In this document: positions 35,296 through 44,640 of the stretch, one piece after another
Position numbering within the stretch: the first letter of the stretch is position 1
How the letters are laid out: the number at the start of each line of letters is the position of its first letter
Source of the DNA: Eleusine coracana subsp. coracana
Taxonomy: Eukaryota > Streptophyta > Magnoliopsida > Poales > Poaceae
Length of the DNA stretch: 64,000 nucleotides
Assembly (NCBI GenBank): GCA_032690845.1
Contig: CM064430.1
Location: 50,131,882 to 50,195,881 of the forward strand
Direction: 5' to 3'
The notes under the pieces: generated by a model
Told to the model about the DNA's origin: nothing
Seen by the model: only the letters and a program-made list of their open reading frames with translations
Databases searched by the model: none
Made by a program: the position numbers and the translations under genes

Positions 35296-36066
35296 GACCA
35301 GCCGACCAGCGGGCACTGGAGGAGCTCCTCGCGTTTTCTCTTCTCCACGGCACAGCTGCTAGCAGTAAGTAGATTCTTTTCCACGGCACAGCTGCGAGCA
35401 CGCCTGTGAGTGCGGAGGGAGCGAGCCCCTGACCGCGGCCGACGACGGCGGCGGGAGGGCGACGCGCACCCGCCAATTGCCATTTTTTTGTGTTATTTTA
35501 GTCAGAGATAGCGGATACCGTGCACGACGGGTCAACAATGCTCGGCCGGCCAGGACGCGGTACACACGGGTGATATGGGCATATGCCACGCAGAGTTGGA
35601 TTATTGGATAAGATCTCGTTTGGTTTCGGCCGGACCCGAAAATTATTGAGAGATTTTTTTCGTCGTGCCCAACTGCGCCTGTCTTGTGAGTTTGCAATGA
35701 TTAAAGAGAGCTTGGGACATGCTCGTCAGCTCGTGGGTGGTGTTTGACGCGCGGGCTCTGGCTTCACCGTACTTTCCTTCCTACCAACCCTCATCTATCA
35801 TCATATCCTGTATGATGTCTCTAAGTACGTGGTAACATTTGAATTTTAGACATTGTTGATTTAACCTATGGTCATTTTTATTGCGTCTGTCTATTCATAT
35901 TTTTAGTCGCATTTTTGCTTTATGTTTTGTTACATTATCCTATCTAAAACAGTAGTATAATGTTGTAATGTGATTGATCGTTATCCGCAGCAGCAACTCG
36001 ATCCATAGTATTCACCCTACTACTTTTGGCCCATTTATGATGTTTAACCCTTAGTATAATTGCCAG
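35296..36066. other. CRK3 promoter region and flank
   Basis: It contains no gene. The word ccacggcacagctgc occurs twice (near 35344 and 35381), a small local duplication in the leader. Further upstream, blocks around 35490-35560 and 35665-35710 (gcccaactg ... atgattaaa) are shared with the CRK4 upstream region, showing the tandem duplication included the promoter. Confidence 0.55.
35530..35535 (-). promoter_or_regulatory. W-box (TTGACC) upstream of CRK3
   Basis: TTGACC on the coding strand lies about 235 bases before the start codon, within a block (gggtcaacaatgctc) conserved upstream of CRK4. W-boxes bind WRKY factors, which are known regulators of CRK genes; use here is an inference. Confidence 0.45.
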
Positions 36067-36677
36067 CCAGCCTATCTCTCCTTTTTTTTTTTTGAGATTA
36101 TATACTATAACTCAGATATTTATAACGCATGTCCACTCATCCCTATAGACACACGTACATAAATCCTATCTCTATGAGCATCTTCAAAGACTGAGTCGGT
36201 AAATCTTCTAGGAGTATGTTTGGTTAGGTGTCAATGAGGGATGAGACAGTATCATCCTAGATATGTGGGATGGGGTCATCCCTTGTGGTGTTTGAATGGA
36301 GGAATGAATATGAGGGATAAGGTCATCCACTGTGATATTTGGTTTGAGGGATAATGTCATCTATTATGATATGGTCACCGTACTACTTGGATGAAATTAC
36401 CCTAGCTCAGAATGAAATAAACATACACACTGACACAACAATTCATGAATAATAATATTTACAGTTGTACCATCACATAAATATTTAGAAGTCTGATCAT
36501 TAGACACAAGCATATTAACCAGGTCTAGCCATTACACACATGGGCGATAGTCAAGTGTTGTGCAGATACATATACTAGTCTTTCCACACATACATAATAA
36601 CCAAGTTTATCCTAATTCCCATAATACATTGCTTCATGGGTACAAAATTACTTGGAATTGTCACATAACCACCAAAG

Positions 36678-37618
36678 TTAGTTTCCAGGAAACTTTTGAG
36701 TGATAAAGTCCACAACCCAATCTATCTTAGCATCAAACGGTAGATTGTAGAAGGCTCTGCCGACATGAGGCTTTACCACCAAATAACAATAGTAGAAAAG
36801 ATGTGAGCACCATTGAAACCTGGAAGACTTTTCAATGTAGTATACTATCAGGAGGAAGGTCCATGTCATTGCTCTTGGCTAGATTATTTATAGCATTGGC
36901 AAGCGTATCAGCTCCATATGTGAGTGCTCCAACCAATGGGTCAACATCCAAATCAACAGTTTTGGCTCTTTTGTTTGGTCTAATGGCAGAGGAGGAGGCA
37001 CCTTGTTCATCGGTAGCACTAGCACTAGCAGTTGGAGTGGTAGGAGTGGCAGGAAGACCTTGTTCATCAACTTCATTGTCAATATCTTCAACATCTAGAG
37101 GTTAATTGGACCTCTTTGCATATTTTCTAGTTGCCATGCTATTTCTAAATATTGCAACCATCTCTTCATAATGTTCAAGTGGTTTGTTCAAGAACTCAGC
37201 ATCACATTGACGGTCCTAGAAAATAATAGAGATATGAAAAATCAGCATAGTACTCCGGGGAAACAAGAGGTGATACAAAGAATAATAAACCAAACTAGTG
37301 CAAGAGTGATAAAAGAGGTAATACCTTAACATAATCAGCATAGTGTTCAACATCAAGAGTGATTATTGAATTCATATCATCCCAACCAGAAGCACTCACT
37401 TTCTTCAACTTAACTATCTTTGCAAACCTACGTTGCCATGTTCTCAAGTGATTCTTGACATTATCTACAGCGTACTTAGTCTTGAATTGTTCATTGATAG
37501 CACAAGCACACATATTGAGATGGACTTTTTTGAAGCCAGTGGATGTCCTTGTACCATTACAAACCATTTCAGATAGGTTCTTGAGCATAAAGGATGATGT
37601 TGCTGAATTCCATGTCAC
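36678..37618 (-). pseudogene. Myb/SANT-like protein of the PIF/Harbinger element
   Basis: The N-terminal part (37618-37295) carries a Myb/SANT-like domain: FKTKYAVDNVKNHLRTWQRRFAKIVKLKKVSASGWDD, the fold found in ORF1 of plant PIF elements and related host proteins. After a gap that may be an intron (37295-37110), a Ser/Thr/Pro-rich linker with RPNKRAK (possible nuclear localisation signal) leads to the conserved C-terminus (RAFYNLPFDAKIDWVVDFITQKFPGN, ending 36678). A frameshift lies near 36835 between linker and C-terminus. In this superfamily the protein cooperates with transposase in DNA binding and nuclear import. Confidence 0.75.
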
Positions 37619-37679
37619 ATGGCCACTTCCCTCACCATGCTCCTAAAAGTTATCTCCTTTTCCTTGGGACTTCATTTCC

Positions 37680-38459
37680 TATCAATAAAAAAAAAGTCTA
37701 GTAATACATTCAGCCAACTTCACAAGATAAGAAAATGACAATACAAGAAACTTGGAACTAACAATACAAAGAAAATGACAATGGTTATTTTGGCAAGGAA
37801 ATACATAATTCCAATACATATGCTATTTAGGAAACACAATAAAATACAAATGAATATTGAAATTACTCACAATAAAATTCCTCACAAATGGAAATGGAAA
37901 TTCCTCACAATAAAATATGAGTGTGTTCGTTTCTTGGGGTCTAAATTTTAGTGGGGTTACATCAATCACTAAAACACTACATATGATTATTAAATATATA
38001 TTAAATATAAAACTAATTATAGAGTTAGAATGCGCATCAGCGTGACAAATTCATTAAGCTTAATTAAGTTATTATTAAGAGATATTTACTGCAGCATCAC
38101 ATTATCTAACCAGGACCTAATTATTCTTAATAGATTTGTCTCATTATTCAGAGGGAGGGTTATGGACTGGGTTTTGTCAGTAATCTATATTTAATACTCC
38201 TAATTAGTATCACAATATTCGATGGAACACATCTAAAAATTAGAGGGGTGGAAACGAACACACTCTATGTCATATGCTAATTATCATGATGGTTTTGACG
38301 GTCTCGCCACATTTGGTCTGCAATTTGCTGCCTAAAATTAACCATGAATGCATGTTCACTTGCGTGTTTGACATTTGATAAAGCATAGTTATGAGCCTGC
38401 TAATGAGATTCTCGTATAATCATGTCATCCCCACTATCTTGTATGATCCATATGTGAAT
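37680..38459. other. Spacer between the two PIF/Harbinger genes
   Basis: AT-rich with no open frame of note. A segment near 37920-38250 (gtgtgttcgtttcttggggt ... ggaaacgaacacac) has inverted termini and may be a small MITE nested in the transposon. Confidence 0.4.
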
Positions 38460-39606
38460 GATGCAGCAAGCAACAACAATATCTACTTGAGTTGAAAATG
38501 AAAAAAAAAAGTTGTCGCATCATCAAGAATTTTGAACCGCCTCTTGAGTGGCCCAAAAGCATGCTCTCCTATGGGACATAGTGAAGAATGCCTAAGGTTG
38601 AACAACTCTTTCTTGTCCTATGGTGGATTGCCCCACTCATTCAAATGGTACCAAATAGCACAAAAAGGGGGTAAGAATTCAGGCTTTGCTCCATATCCTG
38701 CATCAACTAAGTAGAATTTGACTAAAATGTGAGTAACAAATGGGTCACATTCCTAAACATGAACAAATTGATGCATAATTTGTAGTACAAGTTACTCTAT
38801 TACCTTGTGGAACACGAAGACCATTTTCACGTTCTAAAGCATCTCTTAGGACTAGAGCATCATGTGATGTACCCTCCCAACCAGCCAACACATAAGTAAA
38901 CCGTAGATCAAAATCTACGGCCGCCATCACAATTTGAGTGGCATGGGCCTTTCTACCACAAAACGAAGGTTCCATGTCCATAGAAACATAGGCTCGTATG
39001 TGTGTGCCATCAATTGCTCCAACACAATCCTATAGTAAATTCCATACAACCCATAAGGAACCATAAGGGTTATAGAACTACAATTTTAAAGAAGAGATAT
39101 AGAGCTGAACCGCGCACCTTAAAGTAAGGATCCCACCTTGGGTTCCCTTCTATTTTTCTTGGAGTTTCCAATGAAGGTGGTCGAATAAGATCATTTCGCA
39201 ACTCACCGATGGCATGAAGCACTTTGTTGAAATAATGACTAACGGTTTCACTTGACCTATCAAAGTTAGTAGCGACAAACCTATTCCTAAGATTGTGTCC
39301 CACTGTATTTAGAAACATTGCTACTTGCTCTTTGATAGACATATGTATTGTGTCTTCAACCAAACCACGATCCCTATAAACCACACAAAAACATAAGAAA
39401 GCACCTTTGCTAAGTCTAAGCATGTTGATACATGTTGTGTCATTCTTCCAAATTTTATCATCTAGGTACTCAATTATCTTCCTATCCCTTTCAGCTATTG
39501 GTCCATAGGAAACACCTACTCTACTTTCAATACGTTTTCTATTTCTAGACGCAATAGCCACAACCATCATTGACAATAACATTTGTACTGCAGCCACACA
39601 AGCCAC
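38460..39606 (-). pseudogene. PIF/Harbinger transposase (DDE superfamily endonuclease), one nonsense codon
   Basis: Three exons are inferred: 39606-39118, 39029-38804, 38721 to about 38460, joined at GT-AG sites. The product has a helix-rich N-terminus (ETVSHYFNKVLHAIGEL) and the catalytic triad: Asp in VGAIDGTHI, Asp in GTSHDALVL, and Glu in GEHAFGPLKRRFKIL. VDAGYGAKPEFLPPF is also conserved. A TAG interrupts the third exon after NEWGNPP (near 38630). The enzyme cuts the transposon out of DNA in the nucleus. The nonsense codon suggests it is no longer autonomous unless read through. Confidence 0.82.
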
Positions 39607-40071
39607 AATCTTCTTTGTTTTGTCTATCTACAATGCAGCAACGATCCATAGATGAATGCACATATGAATACAAAACAGAATTGGTCGAATGGAGCCATTT
39701 TGATGGAATATACAGTCCATTAGGAATCACCTCTTCACCTTCTGCTCCTAATCCGGCCTCCTTGTGGTGTTGCACAGGTCGTCGTATTCTGGTGGGGGAG
39801 AGAATCCAAGATGTGGGGGAGATGAGCCTGCAAGCAGGGGAGAGCGTCCTGGAGGCGGCCCCTCATGAGCGTAGGCTACCCCATAGCCGCAAATCGGTGG
39901 CCTGAGCTGTGCTATTATGTCTTGCGGCAGCTTTCGCAGCGGCGGAGAGCAGCCCGAAGGTGGGGGAGAGTGGCGTCAAGGTGAGGGAGAGCAGCCTGAG
40001 GTTGGGCCTCACGCGCGCAGGTCACCGAAGCCGCGCATCTTGCCACCGCCACGTCGCCTCTAGTGGAACTA

Positions 40072-40077
40072 AGAGAG

Positions 40078-40172
<95 letters not shown>
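40072..40172. repeat. (GA)n microsatellite, about 100 bp
   Basis: A nearly perfect GA dinucleotide run interrupted once near 40080. It lies near the right end of the PIF/Harbinger element. Arg-Glu and Ser-Leu repeat frames across it are artefacts. Confidence 0.98.
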
Positions 40173-40174
<2 letters not shown>

Positions 40175-40521
40175 GGGGAGTCGAGGGTCGAGTGGTGAGG
40201 ACAACTCTTCATGCGCATGTGAGCTGTGAGGGACGAGCTCGTCTGCCAATTTCTAAGGAATCGGCTTGTCTAGGATATGTGAGGTATATTCTTTTTCCAT
40301 CCATGACGCTAACTATTGACTAAACCAAACACCACCAAAAGAGGGATGACATTGTCCCATCCTACTTCATCCATCCAACCAAACACATCCTAGATTGACG
40401 AAGTCACCATTGGTGCCTTGCTGTTGACGTGAGCGTCGTCTACTACTGAAAGCACAATACCGTTAAATCCTAGGAGTTCGCTCTGACGGAGAGTCAAACC
40501 TAGGACCTGAGGTGGTACTGA

Positions 40522-41299
40522 TGTTAACATTCTGCCCCTCCGAGGCCGGATCCTCTTACACCTTACAACTTTTTAGGACCTCAAGACTTCCCTCACAAAC
40601 CAACATATATCTTTTCTACACACTTTGTCCTCACTCGTGCGCACCCCGGACAAACTTTCCGATCGGTCACCCATCCCTAAAGTGATCCATGCCAAGCATG
40701 CTTAACCTTGGAGTTCTCTGGGGATTAGCTTTCAGAAAAAAGCTGTAACTTGTTAGTATGAGTATTTTTATCAATCCTATTAAGTCCTGAGCTGAGATGT
40801 TACACTCTCACCCCCTTAGAACCCCTTAGAACACCGATGTCCTCGTTGGTCAACCCCAGGCTAGGAACGTCCCCTCTTGGCCATGTCCGTGTGCCTAGTG
40901 CCAGCGTATGTGCTAAGCTGTGTGACCACTCTGGACTCACACCAGCCATGCACACCATGCCTGCGCAACTACGATCTCACGCGCCCATGAAATCACAAGG
41001 GTCGGCTCTAATACTAACTGTAACGTCCCACCCCTCTGAGACCGGGTCTGCTTACACCTGGCAGCTCTCTAGGACCTGAAGACTGCTCTCACAGACCAGC
41101 ATATGTCTTCTCTGCGCACTTTTTCCTCACTCATGCGCACCCGGGACAAACTTTCTGGTCGGTCACTCATCCCTAAACTACTCTGTCTCAAGCACGCTTA
41201 ACCTTGGATTTCTCTGGGGATGAGTTTCTGAAAAAGAAGTTGTAACTTATTAGTATGAGTATTCTATCAATCCTATTAAGCCCTGAGCCAGATGTTACA
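40522..41299 (-). mobile_element. TRIM (miniature LTR retrotransposon), 778 bp, inserted in the SINE
   Basis: Two direct repeats (40522-40804 and 41019-41299, 283 and 281 bp) have TG...CA ends (tgttaacat/tgtaacgtc ... gatgttaca). A perfect 5-bp duplication ACTGA flanks the whole (40517-40521 and 41300-41304). Orientation is minus: just inside the right repeat lies TTAGTATTAGAGCC, a decayed initiator-Met tRNA primer site, and next to the left repeat lies a purine tract (AAGGGGGTGAGAG, minus strand). The 214-bp interior has no coding capacity, so the element depended on enzymes from elsewhere. Confidence 0.88.
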
Positions 41300-41482
41300 A
41301 CTGAGGCTTTTATAATCACTAGGCTACAACCCTTTCGCGCCAACCAGCCTATCTCACATCACCTTGTTGTTATTTCTTCTTATTTTTTTACTGGGACAAT
41401 TGTTTCATTCAAAAACAATAAGCATCTATAATTAAAGATGACCATGCATCTTGGGAATGATAGGAACAAATCAAAATATATA

Positions 41483-41765
41483 TGTTGAATCATAAGTGAA
41501 TTATCCACCTTTTTCCATCAGCTTAACCTTCTGGGTGAACTAGTTGGTGTATAGTAGCATAACATGGTATCAGAGCTAGAGGTCTTGAGTTCAAGTCCTA
41601 GTTATCGTATTTTTTGCTGCATCACTCCTATTTCCTTGTTTGCGCCCGAGTGATCTGCACGTGAGGGGGAGTGTTGAACCATAAGTAAATTGTCCACCTT
41701 TCTCCATCAGCTTATTAAACTTTTGGGTGAATGGGTTGGTGCATAGTCAATGTAGCCACTAGACA
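41483..41765 (+). mobile_element. Second TRIM, about 280 bp, with 82-bp terminal repeats
   Basis: The left repeat (41483-41564) begins tgttgaatcataagtgaa and ends cataaca. It is followed at once by a perfect primer-binding site tggtatcagagc (41565-41576). The right repeat begins tgttgaaccataagtaaa at 41672, directly after a polypurine tract (gtgagggggag). The interior is only 107 bp. The right end is diverged, so its limit (41749-41765) and the target duplication are uncertain. LTR, PBS, PPT, LTR in this size defines a TRIM. Confidence 0.85.
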
Positions 41766-42151
41766 AGTATATCATAGATTCATGGATTCGGGATGCGAGT
41801 AGTAGAGTGCAACATGAAGAAAAAATGCCATATATAATTGAACATAACTACCCTAGAGATGTAACATCACATAGTCTCAAGAAGTCAAGACAACGAGGAA
41901 TCCCAGCATGCATGCTACATCCTTCTCATAGGTATGGTCAAATGGAAAGGGTGCATTGCAAGCCATGAGCCACCACAAGTCTATCCTCGACCTGCACACA
42001 AGGCTCGACCAACTCCTTCTCTCATCACCAAGTACATACTATAACATACATTCACGATGGTGATGAAGTGTCTAATAGGCTTTGACGCAAATGCATGCAA
42101 TAAGGTCGGTGCACAAACCAGTGTCTTGCTCGGTGGGAGCAACAACCAATA
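41766..42151. other. Spacer, nothing recognised
   Basis: No coding capacity or repeat boundary that can be supported apart from the A-tail of the next LINE at its right edge. Confidence 0.4.
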
Positions 42152-43704
42152 TTTTTTTCTCGAATACGCAGGAGAGCTGCGTATCTTTATATTATAGGAA
42201 AGAAAGGCCGGTCCGTACACGGACCTCTCAAGCTGGGACCAAGGCTCTCTTTGAGAGTTTATCTGCGGTTCAACATTTATCTTTTATGGCCAACCACAAG
42301 AAGGTCTTGCATTTTGGAGGAGCCCATGACTTCCATATCCGCGCGCCAAGGTTCGAAAGTAGTTGATCCTTGGAAGAACTATCTGTATGCTGATTTGGAC
42401 GTGAAGACCGCGGAACTGTCATGTCTCCATCGATGCTGATCCATGGCCTCAGTGAGGGCAAAATCATGTAGCAAATCCCACAGCATCAGGTACTCAATGA
42501 GCCCAACAAATGACAAACCACCACTGATGTCTCTCACCCATTGATGGTTGGTTAGAGCTTGTTCCACCGTCCTACTTCTGATCACTCTTTTCGGCACCTT
42601 TGAAACCACCTCAGGTGCTACATCCTTTAGACAACAGTCATGTAGCCATCTGTCCGACCAAAATAAAGTGATCATTCCATTTCCAACCTGTGTGATTATA
42701 GAGATATCAAACAAGGCCCGAGCATTATGGTGTACCGGGATGTCTAAACCGGCCCACAATCGATCAGGCGTTGTTTTCTGAGCCCAGAGCCATTTCATTT
42801 GCAGGGACCATCCCATGACTTCTAGGTTTAAGATGCCCAGTCCATTGAGATCAAGAGGACGTTGAACCTTCTCCCAGGCGACCAAACAGCTACCACCGTT
42901 CACCTCCTTTCTTTCCTGCCACACAAATCCTCTACGTACCTTGTTTATGGCCTTGATCACCCATTTTGGAACATTGATTGACATCAGAAGATGAATTGGC
43001 ATAGCTGAAAGCACAAAGCGAACCAGCACCGTCCTGCCAGCAAGATTGAGTAAGGATGCTTTCCAACTTGGAAGCCGATCCATTATTTTTTTCTATCCAA
43101 GGCATCAGGTCATTCTTGCGAAGCTTCTTGTGAGATATCGGCAGCCCGAGATAGGTATATGGGAATTCTTGGGTTTGGTAGGGAAGAGAGTTATGTACCA
43201 CTTGCAAGGAGTTTTCAGCATATTGAATGGGGATAATGCAGCTTTTCTGGAGATTTGTTTGGAGTCCGGATGCTTCATAAAATATTCAAGGATTGTCCTT
43301 GTTAACTGCAACTCTTCTTCCACTGGTCGAATGAAAAGTGCAACATCATCAGCATAGATTGAGATTCCATGATTAGCAGCTCTGTTAGAAAGCGGTTGTA
43401 GATAACCGTCAGCACTCGCCTTCATGAACAGACTATTAAGGACATCCATCATAATTATGAACAGCATTGGCGACAAAGGGTCACCTTGTCAGAGGCCCCT
43501 CTGATGGTAAATAGTTTCTCCCGAGTCTCCATTCACTAACACTTGTGTCGATACCGTGATCAGGAGGTTAGAAATCAGGTTACACCACCGCTGACCGGAA
43601 CCCAAATAAGCTAATACTTCCAGCAAAAAGGCCCAAGAAACCGAATCAAAAGCCTTACGAATATCAAGCAACAACCAATAACTATTGCTTGCCCGATGCG
43701 ACAT
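42152..43704 (-). mobile_element. 5'-truncated LINE (different family from the CRK1 LINE)
   Basis: Reading the minus strand: RT blocks LLLDIRKAFDSVSWAFL (near 43665), QGDPLSPMLFIIMMD (near 43480) and the active site YADDVALF (near 43365); then the thumb/connection part (GRTVLVRFVLSAMPIHLLMS near 43030); then a zf-RVT region IWKSWAPPKCKTFLWLAIKDKCW (near 42310). The 3' end has gatacgcagctctcctgcgt followed by an A-run (T-run on the plus strand, 42152-42158). Stops and frameshifts occur near 43490, 43090 and 42380. Upstream RT and endonuclease are missing. Confidence 0.87.
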
Positions 43705-44640
43705 GCATACTGATGTTTATTCTAAAATATTTATGAATTAATTCAGATTTCTATGATTAAATATCTAGGTCATTTAAACATTGGTAAGTTGTTTTCTTTT
43801 CCTGCCACTATCTTGGGAGAGACTCTCAATTGAATTTCATCGATGCATTGTGGATTGTGTCATGATGGGAAGAAACATATCAGGAATAAATTCTAATTAA
43901 GGATTGTGTTGTGAAATTCAATTCCACTTGAAATGAAGTATAGTAAAGACAACGCAAATCTGTTGGGATTCAAAAACTATTTCTTTAGTTTCAGCCAACT
44001 AACAATATATACCACAACCACATGTACTCAAGATGGCACTGCTCACAAGACTTTTAGAGAAGATGAAACAAGATGTACTGTTAAGTGACGCGGTTTTTAC
44101 AACCTTTCAGGTACCAATCGATATTTAGGACCGATGACATAAAACATGATATATAGAGACTAATCAGTTAGGAAACAAGTCTGATTTAACATTGAATTTC
44201 TTATAACATTTGCAAAGACTTGAATTATATATATTGAAAATGGAAACTGTAATTTCTAGCCGTGCAAGCTAGGCGGGTCACTTACTAGTTTGAATTAAAA
44301 GATAAGGGAAAAACTAAAAAAGGAATAATGGTATGAATCTAGAGGCTGCCCCTACTTACAGACTTTTACTGATGTTGTTTCATGGATGACTCCCCTTGAC
44401 TCCTTGAGGGTGGTGTGAGCCCAATTTCCCCCCACCTCTCTAGCACTGATCGACACTAGCAGTGTGCCTGTAGCATCGCCTCCGCGGCGGCTTTGAGGTC
44501 GCAGGGGAGGTCCCCTGTATTTTTGCTCGTACATCCGGTGGAACACTAATTTTGGACAAGATGGTTTTCGCAAATTTAAATAGAGTGGTTAATCCCCAGA
44601 TGCATTCTATGGACTCTCGCTATTCACAATTTTTTTTGTA
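43705..44640. other. Spacer downstream of CRK4
   Basis: No gene is recognised. AT-rich up to about 44340, then a short GC-rich stretch (44380-44520) without an open frame of note. Confidence 0.4.

Larger units (their letters stand above)
36211..40389 (-). mobile_element. PIF/Harbinger DNA transposon, 4.2 kb, both genes present
   Basis: The termini are inverted repeats: GGAGTATGTTTGG left and CCAAACACATC right. The 3-bp sequence CTA flanks each end (36208-36210 and 40390-40392), close to the TWA preference of the superfamily. Inside, on the minus strand, are a transposase gene (38460-39606) and a Myb/SANT-like gene (36678-37618), the two-gene set of autonomous PIF/Harbinger elements. Both carry single defects, so it is recently inactive or close to it. 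Subterminal gatgagacagtatcatcc-like words repeat near 36235-36370. Confidence 0.88.
36079..41343 (-). mobile_element. tRNA-derived SINE, split by a PIF/Harbinger element and a TRIM
   Basis: The three parts 36079-36207, 40390-40521 and 41300-41343 join to about 300 bp. The outermost flanks carry a perfect 12-bp duplication, ccagcctatctc (36067-36078 and 41344-41355). On the minus strand the joined element begins with pol-III promoter words (A-box-like TAGCCTAGTGATT near 41325; B-box-like GGTTTGACTC near 40497) and ends in a poly-A run (poly-T on the plus strand, 36081-36093). A tRNA-like head, A-tail and long target duplication define a SINE. The two inserts each have their own target duplications, so the order of events is SINE first. 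Confidence 0.82.

Noticed and set aside
40078..40249. Open frames with Arg-Glu or Ser-Leu repeats
   Set aside because: They are translations of a (GA)n microsatellite.
40490..41343. tRNA gene suggested by A-box and B-box words
   Set aside because: The words lie on the minus strand of a SINE with an A-tail and 12-bp target duplication; no cloverleaf is complete and two transposons interrupt it.
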